A DNA stretch of 43,350 nucleotides from a virus. Positions 1 to 7,283 of this stretch are shown piece after piece (the stretch's first letter is position 1; each line of letters starts with the position of its first letter). The translations under genes and the position numbers were made by a program. The notes under the pieces were generated by a model. That model had not been told where the DNA came from and did not search any database. It saw only the letters and a program-made list of their open reading frames with translations. Location: IMG/VR virus record IMGVR_UViG_3300027749_000008, positions 1 through 43,350 of that record. One strand, written 5' to 3'.

Positions 1-127
1 ATTCTTGAAGAACTACAAGATGGTGGTTTCCAGCGCACTACTAGACCAGTAGGAGAATCACCAGCAAACGAGACTCAAACTCGTGGCACAGGTGGTGCTC
101 GTATGGGTGACGCAGAAGTAGCAGCAC
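1..127. repeat. Direct terminal repeat, left copy (assembly overlap)
   Basis: These 127 bases are identical to the last 127 bases of the window. The reading frame of the interrupted gene runs through the join without a break. A repeat of exactly 127 bases is the size of a common maximum assembly k-mer, so it most likely marks a circularly closed contig and not a biological terminal repeat. The true unique length would then be 43,223 bp. Confidence 0.95.
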
Positions 128-156
128 GCCTTGGGGCTAACGGAAACAAGAAGTAG
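1..156 (+). CDS. 3' part of small head/connector-region protein (split by contig ends)
   Basis: This is the continuation of the gene that starts at 43146. Joined across the overlap it gives a 77-residue protein beginning MPSRFDEAYSVDTRKAG and ending with a basic, Gly/Asn-containing tail (ARLGANGNKK), stop TAG at 154-156. Codon phase is continuous through the duplicated 127 bases. It sits among small genes between the capsid gene and the fibre genes, so a virion or head-completion role is plausible. I do not recognise a family. Confidence 0.85.
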   Translation: MLEELQDGGFQRTTRPVGESPANETQTRGTGGARMGDAEVAARLGANGNKK

Positions 157-163
157 AACCTAA

Positions 164-550
164 GTGGCATACTTTACGCCACCACAGGTCTATGACAATC
201 CGCCGATTCTTCCGGATTCACGGGGGATAGCAAACAGACTATTTCGTTACTTCCCTAACAGGGCTAGATACGTCACTGTCTTTGCGCTATCAGATGGAAC
301 GTTTGTTCAAGACACTGCTACGGCTGAAAATTCTAATACAAACATTCCGTACCCGTATAACCCGTATGACCCATCGGCTCCTTACGCTATTTCTTGGTAC
401 ACGGACTACGAAGTAAGCCCACCAGTTTTAACGAATACATCTGTTTCACAAAACCCTTATATTACTAAAGTGTATCAAGGCAAGCAATCAATAACGGCTA
501 CCGAAGTCGCTGCACTCACCTCTGCTGGATACGGAGCACTAATTTCATGA
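164..550 (+). CDS. Virion-associated protein, head-tail connector region
   Basis: A 128-residue protein starting at GTG 164, seven bases after the previous stop. The N-terminal part (PPQVYDNPPILPDSRG, then a basic RLFRYFPNRARY segment) is followed by a Pro/Tyr-rich middle (YPYNPYDPSAPYAISWY). It contains no membrane segment or catalytic motif. Small proteins of this general look occur next to capsid genes in actinobacteriophages, which suggests a structural or connector role. The next gene overlaps its end by 4 bp (ATGA), a sign of translational coupling. Confidence 0.75.
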   Translation: MAYFTPPQVYDNPPILPDSRGIANRLFRYFPNRARYVTVFALSDGTFVQDTATAENSNTNIPYPYNPYDPSAPYAISWYTDYEVSPPVLTNTSVSQNPYITKVYQGKQSITATEVAALTSAGYGALIS

Positions 551-885
551 CCGCAACACCACACAACATGGGGCTACATCCAGAGAACTGCTTTGGTTGC
601 AAGGCTGCATCTATTGGATTTGCAGCATCTGCTATGCCTACACGTTCTGATGCTGGACGCATTAACATGGACACTAAGGCTATGCACAATGACGTTGATG
701 CCTATAGGCGTCTACGCAAGGACGGGCTACAGCCCAAAACGGTTAAAGGTGCTGCGGCACTTGAATCCCGTGCAGTATCGAAGTGGGAAGTAGAAACAGG
801 AAGCACGCTCAAAGGCGACAGCAAATTGGGCAAAAGGCTTGACGAAACACAGGGCGCAATTAACCGAGGAGAATCAGTAATCTAA
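547..885 (+). CDS. Hypothetical virion-region protein with CxxC motif
   Basis: A 112-residue basic protein. The N-terminal segment HPENCFGCKAAS holds one CxxC pair near residues 15-18. The rest is charged and helical (DVDAYRRLRKDG, KLGKRLDETQGAINRG). It starts by ATGA overlap with the gene before and shares one base with the following fibre gene, so it is in the same late operon. The HPENCFGCK segment looks like one I associate with structural-gene regions of actinobacteriophages, but no function is known to me. Confidence 0.75.
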   Translation: MTATPHNMGLHPENCFGCKAASIGFAASAMPTRSDAGRINMDTKAMHNDVDAYRRLRKDGLQPKTVKGAAALESRAVSKWEVETGSTLKGDSKLGKRLDETQGAINRGESVI

Positions 886-3284
886 TGGCTTACATTCTTA
901 GTGGAGTTGTTGCTGGTCCTTCAGGTTTTCTAAACGATGCAGCCGTCTATGCTTACAAAGCATCTCTATTCGCAACTCCACCTGCCGCAGGTCAAGCACC
1001 TCCGGCCGCTACATTAAACACCGATTACTTTGGACCTGTTATGACGGGTACTCAATTTGGTGGCCCTGGACAATGGGAACTAACCGTAGCAAGCAACGTC
1101 AATTACTACGTCTGTGTTACTTACCCAGTTGGTTCTACAACGGCTAAGTACTACTGGACATTAGACGACTCTCTTACTCAAGCCAAAGGTGACATTGGTA
1201 ACCAAGGAGCACAAGGTGTAACTGGTGCTCAAGGTTCAACTGGACCACAAGGTCTAACAGGTGCACAAGGAACAACTGGAACGCAGGGTAATCAAGGGTT
1301 TCAAGGAAATCAAGGTTACCAAGGTCTAACAGGTTCACAAGGTACACAAGGCCCACAAGGTCTTACTGGTTCACAAGGCTCACAGGGCGTTACAGGTGCC
1401 ACGGGAGCACAGGGAAATCAAGGATACCAAGGTAACCAAGGCAACCAGGGTTTAACAGGTTCACAAGGCGCACAGGGTTATCAGGGTACAACAGGTTCTA
1501 CTGGTGCTCAGGGAGCCACAGGTTCGACTGGAGCACAGGGAAGTACTGGTACACAAGGTTCACAAGGTAATCAGGGCACACAGGGCAATCAAGGTTTCCA
1601 AGGTAGTCAAGGCTTCCAAGGTGTACAGGGCAGTCAAGGAACCACTGGTTCTACTGGTGCCACTGGTGCACAAGGTTCAACTGGTTCGCAAGGTTCACAA
1701 GGCAACCAAGGAACTCAAGGCAACCAAGGTAGTCAGGGATACCAAGGGATTACTGGTGCTACTGGTTCACAGGGTAATCAGGGCTTTCAAGGCTTTCAAG
1801 GTAACCAGGGTTATCAAGGCAATCAGGGTTTTCAAGGAACTCAGGGAACTCAAGGCAATCAGGGATACCAAGGTAATCAAGGAAACTCTGGTGATTTATA
1901 CCGCACAACGTCTACTACTTCATTAAGTATTACTACGGGTACAAAAACTTTAACTATAAACACTAACTATTCTTACTCAATAGGTCAAGCCGTTGTAATT
2001 GCTTACGATGTCTCTAACACAATGATAGGTACTGTTAGTTCTTACGATGTTGGAACTGGTGCACTTGTTGTTCTTGTTAATGGTGTTTCTGGTTCCGGTA
2101 CGTATTCTTTATGGACAGTAAATCTTTACGGTGCTTCTGGCCCACAGGGTTACCAAGGCACACAAGGAATTCAGGGTTACCAGGGCAACCAAGGCACACA
2201 AGGCGCACAAGGCTCTACAGGTGCTCAAGGCACAACCGGTGCACAGGGTAGCCAAGGTTTTACTGGAACACAAGGTAGTCAAGGATACCAAGGGTTTACA
2301 GGGGCACAAGGTGCTACCGGTACACAGGGTGTACAAGGCTTTCAGGGTTCTACCGGTGCTCAGGGAACAACTGGTGCACAAGGCTCTACGGGTGCACAAG
2401 GTTCTACGGGTGCGCAAGGTTCTACTGGTTCCCAAGGTAACCAAGGCTTTCAGGGTATTCAAGGTGCGACAGGCTCACAAGGTTCTACTGGAGCGCAGGG
2501 GACGCAAGGTTTCCAAGGTACAGCAGGTACAACTGGTGCACAGGGTAGTCAAGGTTCACAAGGGGCCACTGGAACTACTGGTGCTCAAGGTAGTCAAGGC
2601 AACCAAGGATTCCAAGGCACACAAGGATTTCAAGGTGCTACTGGAACTACAGGTGCGCAAGGCTCACAAGGATACCAGGGGTATCAGGGCGTACAGGGCT
2701 CACAAGGATTTCAGGGTAGTCAAGGAAGTACTGGTTCTCAAGGTAGTACTGGCGCACAGGGTACGCAAGGTAGCCAGGGTGCTACCGGTACTCAGGGTAG
2801 TCAAGGCACACAAGGAAATCAAGGTACGCAAGGATATTCTGCTGCTACTACTAACGTAGTTCTTACTGCTCCATTTGAAACAGTCAGTACTTCTGCTACT
2901 GCTTTAAGTGGTTCTGTATCAGCAGCATTAAGCGCTACGAGTTCAACCCTTTACAACTACACAGGAAACCCAACAGCAACTTACACTGTAAACATAACAG
3001 GAGCACCTACGGTAACTGGTCAATCTGTTACATTTACTATGTTAGTTAGCAACGGAGCAACTGCTTATCTTCCTAAGAACATAACTATTAACACAGTTCA
3101 GGCTGGGGCATCTTCAACAGTTTTGCCATTAGAAGGTGCTACAAATAACAGTATTACTACTCGTTACCAAAGTGGAACTGCCTGGAGTGCAGCAGATGCT
3201 TCTACACTTGATATCTATACTTTTGTTGTAATTTGCACGGGGTCGTCGGCGTGGACACTTCTCCTTAGCCTGACGAAGTACTAA
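885..3284 (+). CDS. Collagen-like tail fibre protein
   Basis: A 799-residue protein. Residues 1-100 form a globular N-terminal domain (probable virion anchor). Residues about 103-332 and 416-650 are two long collagen-like tracts of Gly-X-Gln or Gly-X-Thr triplets, such as GNQGYQGNQGFQG. Between them lies an 80-residue non-collagen domain (about 335-415) beginning DLYRTTSTTSLSI and rich in Ser, Thr and Val, of a type seen repeatedly in phage fibres. Residues 650-799 look like a beta-rich C-terminal trimerisation or receptor-binding domain. Gln in the third position replaces the Pro/Hyp of animal collagen, as in other phage collagens. It is expected to form a trimeric adsorption fibre. The next gene overlaps its stop by one base. 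Confidence 0.9.
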   Translation: MAYILSGVVAGPSGFLNDAAVYAYKASLFATPPAAGQAPPAATLNTDYFGPVMTGTQFGGPGQWELTVASNVNYYVCVTYPVGSTTAKYYWTLDDSLTQAKGDIGNQGAQGVTGAQGSTGPQGLTGAQGTTGTQGNQGFQGNQGYQGLTGSQGTQGPQGLTGSQGSQGVTGATGAQGNQGYQGNQGNQGLTGSQGAQGYQGTTGSTGAQGATGSTGAQGSTGTQGSQGNQGTQGNQGFQGSQGFQGVQGSQGTTGSTGATGAQGSTGSQGSQGNQGTQGNQGSQGYQGITGATGSQGNQGFQGFQGNQGYQGNQGFQGTQGTQGNQGYQGNQGNSGDLYRTTSTTSLSITTGTKTLTINTNYSYSIGQAVVIAYDVSNTMIGTVSSYDVGTGALVVLVNGVSGSGTYSLWTVNLYGASGPQGYQGTQGIQGYQGNQGTQGAQGSTGAQGTTGAQGSQGFTGTQGSQGYQGFTGAQGATGTQGVQGFQGSTGAQGTTGAQGSTGAQGSTGAQGSTGSQGNQGFQGIQGATGSQGSTGAQGTQGFQGTAGTTGAQGSQGSQGATGTTGAQGSQGNQGFQGTQGFQGATGTTGAQGSQGYQGYQGVQGSQGFQGSQGSTGSQGSTGAQGTQGSQGATGTQGSQGTQGNQGTQGYSAATTNVVLTAPFETVSTSATALSGSVSAALSATSSTLYNYTGNPTATYTVNITGAPTVTGQSVTFTMLVSNGATAYLPKNITINTVQAGASSTVLPLEGATNNSITTRYQSGTAWSAADASTLDIYTFVVICTGSSAWTLLLSLTKY
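1192..2838 (+). repeat. Gly-X-Gln coding repeat tracts
   Basis: Two runs of nine-base units of the form GGN-NNN-CAR (about 1192-1881 and 2130-2838) encode the collagen triplets and are separated by a unique 250-base stretch. Synonymous third positions vary (GGT/GGA/GGC, CAA/CAG), so this is protein-level selection and not simple DNA slippage, although length variation between strains is likely. The repeats produce long false open frames in the other phases. Confidence 0.9.
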
Positions 3285-4138
3285 TGCCTTTAACAGGAAC
3301 GTTTGCTGGCTTAACGGCAAGAGCATATGGTTTTCTTGCTCAATTAGCGTTTGCTGCAATTAATGATACCTTTTCTCGTACAACTTCAGGAAGTCTTGGT
3401 ACCGCCACTTCCGGCCAAGTATGGGTTGCAGTTAGCGGTGTATGGTCATCAAATGCTGGAACTGCCATTACTGCAACGGCTTCTTCGTCGTACCCACTTG
3501 CTACTATTCCTTTTAATGCAGCAGCAACAATAACTGCTAAAAGTGTGTCCCCAGGTGCAGGAATTTCTTTTTGGGAAACTAGCGCTGGTAATTACTTTGG
3601 TGTAATTAACAACACGTACAAATATGATTACACGTATTCTTATACGTACTACTACTATGTTTACTGTTGCGGAGGGTATGGTCCGTATTGTTGCGGTTAT
3701 TACACAAGTCCTTACTACAATGTAACAAGTTGCAGTTGCGTTGGTTATACTTGTACTTCACCCAGTTCATGCCTTACATCGGCTACAGGGTACGCCAGTG
3801 CAACAACGTACTACTGGCAATTATCTCTAATTAAAGCAGTTTCAAATGTTGTAAGCCTAATAACAACTGCCGCTTTGCAATCTTCAGGGGCTCAAACACC
3901 GAACCTAATTCAGTCAATACGTGTTGTAACAACATCTGCTGGAGGAATTACAGCCACTGCTTTTAGCGATACTGCTTTAGTCACCAGCGTTGGTACTCTT
4001 ACGTCAACTCAAACTGTTCCAACGGGAAGCGTTTCTACTGGTATAATTCTAGCGCCGGTTGGAGTAACGGCATCAGGTTCAGTGAGCAATGGTGGGTTTA
4101 ACCAAGGAAACTCAATCGGACCTTTTACGGCCGTATAA
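3284..4138 (+). CDS. Jelly-roll-like fibre/tail protein with Tyr/Cys-rich insertion
   Basis: A 284-residue protein starting at an ATG that shares one base with the fibre stop. Residues 30-110 (DTFSRTTSGSLGTATSGQVW, later ISFWETSAGNYFGV) resemble the LamG/concanavalin-like beta sandwich found in many phage tail proteins. Residues 112-163 form a striking insertion with 17 Tyr and 8 Cys in 52 residues, including YYYYVYCCGGYG and PYCCGYY. The fold then resumes at YYWQLSLIKAV. The C-terminal part is Thr/Ser/Val-rich and beta-prone. A role as a fibre tip or adhesin is likely. The insert could be disulfide cross-linked, or could carry modified tyrosines given the sulfotransferase and hydroxylase genes just downstream. 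Confidence 0.75.
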   Translation: MPLTGTFAGLTARAYGFLAQLAFAAINDTFSRTTSGSLGTATSGQVWVAVSGVWSSNAGTAITATASSSYPLATIPFNAAATITAKSVSPGAGISFWETSAGNYFGVINNTYKYDYTYSYTYYYYVYCCGGYGPYCCGYYTSPYYNVTSCSCVGYTCTSPSSCLTSATGYASATTYYWQLSLIKAVSNVVSLITTAALQSSGAQTPNLIQSIRVVTTSAGGITATAFSDTALVTSVGTLTSTQTVPTGSVSTGIILAPVGVTASGSVSNGGFNQGNSIGPFTAV

Positions 4139-4147
4139 GGAGAGTAC

Positions 4148-4378
4148 ATGTCTATTAAAAATGTAATTACTAGTAACAAACTTGTGTACATGCAAAATAA
4201 CGTTGTTGTATTTGCAATGTATTGCAGTGCAAGGTTTGCTGGAATAATGACAGAAACACCATCACCAACAATTATTGACATTACAAATAACACGCAAGGT
4301 ATAAAAGTCGGTTGGTCTTACGATTCTACAACGGGTACGTTCTCTGCCCCTGTATCGGTACTACCGCCAATCGCATAA
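4148..4378 (+). CDS. Small fibre-associated protein (paralogue of 5922-6152)
   Basis: A 76-residue protein with a good ribosome site (AAGGAGA at 4137-4143). Its C-terminal half, GIKVGWSYDSTTGTFSAPV, matches the pattern IVKGYVYDPIRNTFTEPV of the 76-residue product at 5922, and the upstream strands also line up, so the two are probably paralogues. The G-x-x-YD-x4-TF-x-x-P ending occurs in small proteins encoded beside phage tail fibres, which suggests a fibre component or assembly helper. This is inference from position and motif only. Confidence 0.7.
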   Translation: MSIKNVITSNKLVYMQNNVVVFAMYCSARFAGIMTETPSPTIIDITNNTQGIKVGWSYDSTTGTFSAPVSVLPPIA

Positions 4379-4386
4379 GGAACATA

Positions 4387-5055
4387 ATGATATATTCACC
4401 TGATAACAATTTTCTACTTATTAAAAATTTTAAAGTTGGCGGCACCTCTTTAGAAGTAACACTGTCACGTTTATTACCACAAAGCGCTATATGCACACCA
4501 ATCGGTCAGCCTTCGCACGTTGACCACATTGAAAGAAATTGGAAAACAAACGAATACGAATTGTCAAATCACACGTCCTATGGTCACGCAAAAACAGTAT
4601 TTGGTGACGATGTAATTAGCAATACCGTGTCAGCAGTTTTTGTTAGAAACCCTTACGAACAAGTCCTATCTTGGTTTTTTCACAAACTTGATGAGTACAA
4701 TTGGAAGTTTGATTGGAATGCCCTTACCAAAGAACAGCAGGAATCGTGGGTGGAAAAATTCTTTTCTGAGACAGACCCACGTTTTTGTATGTTAAAAAGT
4801 ACCAAGAGGTTATACACACAAGGCGATGAAAACCACATATCCGTTGGTCATGTCCTTCGTTACGAAAATGGTTTAGAAAGCGAAATAAATAAAGTCCTTG
4901 CTTTAGTTAATTTGCCTGAAATTATTGTGCCCTACCAAGAAAAAAATCTTAGGCCAAAAACGGTTAATTATTTTGACGTTTTCAAAGAAGAGCATTTAGA
5001 AAAAATTCAGGCTGAATGGTCTTGGGAATTTGAAACGTTTGACTACCAAAAGTAA
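4387..5055 (+). CDS. Sulfotransferase family protein
   Basis: A 222-residue protein; start ATG 4387 has AAGGA eight bases upstream. The two PAPS-binding signatures of sulfotransferases are visible. The 5'-phosphosulfate loop is K16-V-G-G-T-S21. The 3'-phosphate motif is V86-R87-N-P-Y-E-Q-V-L-S95-W-F. H44 or H47 and later acidic residues are possible catalytic bases. Size and motifs fit the carbohydrate/Sulfotransfer_2 group, which moves sulfate from PAPS to a hydroxyl on a glycan or, in related enzymes, a tyrosine. It lies between fibre genes and an APS-kinase-like gene that could make its donor. The acceptor is unknown; fibre tyrosines or host surface sugars are the obvious candidates. Confidence 0.85.
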   Translation: MIYSPDNNFLLIKNFKVGGTSLEVTLSRLLPQSAICTPIGQPSHVDHIERNWKTNEYELSNHTSYGHAKTVFGDDVISNTVSAVFVRNPYEQVLSWFFHKLDEYNWKFDWNALTKEQQESWVEKFFSETDPRFCMLKSTKRLYTQGDENHISVGHVLRYENGLESEINKVLALVNLPEIIVPYQEKNLRPKTVNYFDVFKEEHLEKIQAEWSWEFETFDYQK

Positions 5056-5057
5056 AA

Positions 5058-5639
5058 ATGAAATACGCAAGCCCTTCGGAGACACCAAAGAACTTTGAGC
5101 CTTTTAACTTTCGTTTTAAAGGCAACTTTGACGTTAGTAAAATTTCTGACTACCTGATGTCAAATGACATAGTTTGGGGCAGGGAACGAATTGGTATTCA
5201 TCATGCCGAAGCAAATCCATACTACATAAACAATGTCTCAGAGGATTGGAACATTGGTGACCCTTATGTATCTACCTATGTTTCTAAAGACGACAATCTC
5301 TGGTTCTTGATAGAGCCAATCATTAGTCATTTTGAAAAAGAGATTGGTGGCAAAATGGGCAAAGTTCTTTTTATACGTTTGCCTGAAGGTAAAGAAGTTT
5401 ATGGTCATTACGATTATGGCGACTATTTATCTTCTGTAAGAAGGCACCACTTGGCTATAGTAACTAACCCCAATGTTAAATTTAGTGTAGGTGGAGAAAC
5501 GATTAACATTAAGTCGGGTGAGTGCTGGGAGATAAACAACGTCAAATGGCATGAAGTTAAAAATTCTGGCGACTCAATGCGTATCCATTTGCTTTTTGAT
5601 ATAATGCCTAGTAAATACGTTGGGAGTGACAATGATTAG
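5058..5639 (+). CDS. Aspartyl/asparaginyl beta-hydroxylase-like 2-oxoglutarate dioxygenase
   Basis: A 193-residue protein beginning two bases after the sulfotransferase stop. The C-terminal half shows a double-stranded beta-helix iron site: H117-Y-D119, then H165 in VKWHEV, and an R175-I-H177 that fits the 2-oxoglutarate-binding Arg. The segment GECWEINNVKWHEVKNSG closely follows the Asp/Asn hydroxylase pattern of GE-W-n-x-x-H-x-V-x-N. Expected reaction: Fe(II)- and 2-oxoglutarate-dependent hydroxylation of a peptide side chain. Adjacent genes encode Asn-containing collagen-like fibres and a sulfotransferase, so fibre modification is an attractive role. A small-molecule or host target remains possible. 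Confidence 0.8.
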   Translation: MKYASPSETPKNFEPFNFRFKGNFDVSKISDYLMSNDIVWGRERIGIHHAEANPYYINNVSEDWNIGDPYVSTYVSKDDNLWFLIEPIISHFEKEIGGKMGKVLFIRLPEGKEVYGHYDYGDYLSSVRRHHLAIVTNPNVKFSVGGETINIKSGECWEINNVKWHEVKNSGDSMRIHLLFDIMPSKYVGSDND

Positions 5640-5925
5640 ACGAAACAAAGAACAACGATTCCCAGGTGGCAGAAAGTGGCACGCCACACACATACCACCT
5701 AAGAGAAAGCACAACGAACCAAGAACGTTTAAGTACCTTGAGACCATGGGCTTAGAACGTGTTTTTATAGAAAAAAACGACGATTACGATTTCTACGTTG
5801 TTTCAAAAGGGACACGACCAGATGATGTAAAGATTGTTGGCATCGCTGCAAACCTTAAAAGCGCAGTGATTTTGTCAAACCAAGAAGTAACAAACATTAA
5901 CAATAGTATCTTAGGAGAAACGTGA
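5632..5925 (+). CDS. Hypothetical protein, paralogue of 7032-7283
   Basis: The chosen start is ATG 5632, with GGGAG six bases upstream; TTG 5620 and GTG 5626 are possible alternatives. It gives 97 residues and overlaps the hydroxylase stop. The N-terminal 35 residues are very basic (RRNKEQRFPGGRKW, PPKRKHNEPR). The C-terminal 60 residues match the product of 7032-7283: VFIEKNDDYDFYVVSKG against VFIEKDKNYKVFVVSVG, and AVILSNQEVTNIN against AVILAKNVIGEIN. Function is unknown. Two copies in one cassette suggest a role linked to the modification enzymes or fibres. Confidence 0.7.
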   Translation: MIRRNKEQRFPGGRKWHATHIPPKRKHNEPRTFKYLETMGLERVFIEKNDDYDFYVVSKGTRPDDVKIVGIAANLKSAVILSNQEVTNINNSILGET

Positions 5926-6152
5926 CACTTCCAGACGACCCAAGCATAGAGATGAATCAGACCAACACGGTTGCTTTTATTTTAGACGGTAAAGTTGTTC
6001 AAGTTGACAAGGTAGGTGTTTACTATGCTGCAGTTCTTACAAGCGATGATGTAACTGTCATGAACGTTACACACATTGAAAATGCCGACAACATAGTAAA
6101 AGGGTATGTGTACGACCCAATTAGAAATACATTTACAGAGCCGGTTATCTAA
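5922..6152 (+). CDS. Small fibre-associated protein (paralogue of 4148-4378)
   Basis: A 76-residue protein starting at GTG 5922 with AGGAG upstream, overlapping the previous gene by 4 bp. It is beta-prone throughout and ends with NIVKGYVYDPIRNTFTEPVI, the same ending pattern as the 76-residue product at 4148. It probably belongs to the same fibre-linked family. No enzyme motif is present. Confidence 0.7.
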   Translation: MTLPDDPSIEMNQTNTVAFILDGKVVQVDKVGVYYAAVLTSDDVTVMNVTHIENADNIVKGYVYDPIRNTFTEPVI

Positions 6153-6368
6153 ATGGATAACGAACCAAAACCAACTCGACCATGGGACTTGCTTACAAAA
6201 GAACGTGTCAGCGATGAATTGGCTAACGAAAGATTTGCTATTTGCAAAAATTGCCCAAGGCTTCGTAAAAAAATTAACGTTTGCAAAGAGTGCCATTGTT
6301 TTATGCCAGAGAAGGTAAAGTTAGCATTGTCGTTCTGTCCACTAGGAAATTGGCAGCCGCATGTCTAA
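6153..6368 (+). CDS. Small Cys-rich zinc-binding protein
   Basis: A 71-residue protein starting directly after the previous stop. Cysteines are arranged as CKNCPRL, then CKECHCFM, then FCPLGNW, giving a likely zinc knuckle of four to six Cys. It resembles short Cys-rich proteins encoded in T4-like cyanophage tail regions (the DUF6171 type), but this is recognition from memory. Its place in the modification cassette suggests a shared function with its neighbours. Confidence 0.7.
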   Translation: MDNEPKPTRPWDLLTKERVSDELANERFAICKNCPRLRKKINVCKECHCFMPEKVKLALSFCPLGNWQPHV

Positions 6369-7035
6369 AGTTTTAAGGTTTGAAGCCTTACCAGGTACGT
6401 TAAAAAAAACCCTTGAACCAATGGTTAACGCTATCCCTGATTGGTATAGAGGGATTGAACGTTTCTACAATGCAGAGGGTGAGAATCACGCCTCAGTAAA
6501 ACACTGCATACCTTTCCTTGACGCTTTAACAACGGGCTATTACATCGCTCTAGGCAAGGACGTATACGTTACACAAACCCCATACGGTCCTTCTGTACGT
6601 TATGAAGATGTACCTTCTCCTGTAGGCAACAGAGCACCTGGTTCTACTGGAAAAATGCCAGTACCAGAAGGCTATGACGAAGAACATTTGGTTTGGCAAA
6701 CACAGGTTGCATTTACTTTACCAGAAGGATACAGCGCAGTTTTTACTCACCCACTAAATAGATTCGACCTTCCATTCATTACTCTTTCTGGTGTGGTTGA
6801 TGGTGAGATGAACGTTCACGGTGGCAACATTCCTTTTCACATTAAGAAAGGTTTTGAAGGTCTGATACCTGCTGGTACGCCAATCATTCAGATTATTCCT
6901 TTTCTTAGAGAAAACTGGGAGTCAAAACCAAAGAAAGGTCTTTGGAACGAAAGCCTTCTCAACGTGTCAACCGACGATTACAAAGAAGGGCGTTGGTATC
7001 TTCGACGTAAGCACCACAGAAAAAGTTACAAATGA
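6361..7035 (+). CDS. Conserved phage protein of unknown function (DUF6065-like)
   Basis: A 224-residue protein. Recognisable features are IPDWYRGIERF near the start, VKHCIPFLDALTTGYYI, a loop with HLVWQTQVAFTLPEGYSAVF, then FITLSGVVDGEMN and the PAGTPIIQIIPFLRENW strand. This order matches a family found in cyanophages and other environmental phages, probably DUF6065, with an all-beta core. No catalytic residues are known to me. It starts inside the end of the zinc-binding gene, so the two are translationally coupled. A fibre-associated or surface role is a guess from position. Confidence 0.7.
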   Translation: MSKVLRFEALPGTLKKTLEPMVNAIPDWYRGIERFYNAEGENHASVKHCIPFLDALTTGYYIALGKDVYVTQTPYGPSVRYEDVPSPVGNRAPGSTGKMPVPEGYDEEHLVWQTQVAFTLPEGYSAVFTHPLNRFDLPFITLSGVVDGEMNVHGGNIPFHIKKGFEGLIPAGTPIIQIIPFLRENWESKPKKGLWNESLLNVSTDDYKEGRWYLRRKHHRKSYK

Positions 7036-7283
7036 AAATGCAATACATGGTTGTTCCCGATAAGCCAAACAGGGTTATGTTTTACTTTCAATCAAATAGC
7101 GACTTTAAGGTTTTTATAGAAAAAGATAAAAATTACAAAGTCTTTGTTGTCTCTGTTGGCCTAAACCCAAAGATGTTGAGGTCGTATGCTGTCGTAGAAA
7201 AATTCAAAGATGCAGTTATTTTGGCCAAGAACGTTATTGGCGAAATTAACGATGCACGTAACTTTGCTACGGAGACAAAATGA
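7032..7283 (+). CDS. Hypothetical protein, paralogue of 5632-5925
   Basis: An 83-residue protein, start ATG 7032 overlapping the previous stop (ATGA). The motif VFIEKDKNYKVFVVSVG and the helix AVILAKNVIGEIN reproduce those of the 5632-5925 product. It lacks that protein's basic N-terminal extension. The duplicate flanks the 5922-7035 genes, so the cassette may have grown by internal duplication. Confidence 0.7.
   Translation: MKMQYMVVPDKPNRVMFYFQSNSDFKVFIEKDKNYKVFVVSVGLNPKMLRSYAVVEKFKDAVILAKNVIGEINDARNFATETK

Noticed and set aside
1192-2838. Dense regular repeats that could suggest a CRISPR array
   Set aside because: The unit is nine bases, in frame, and codes for Gly-X-Gln. There are no 25-40 base repeats with unique spacers and no cas operon; the Cas4-like nuclease belongs to the recombination set.
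1174-2859. Several long open frames in other phases and on the minus strand across the collagen-like gene
   Set aside because: They are by-products of the nine-base GGN-NNN-CAR repeat, consist of Lys/Val/His or Leu/Thr monotony, and lack ribosome sites.
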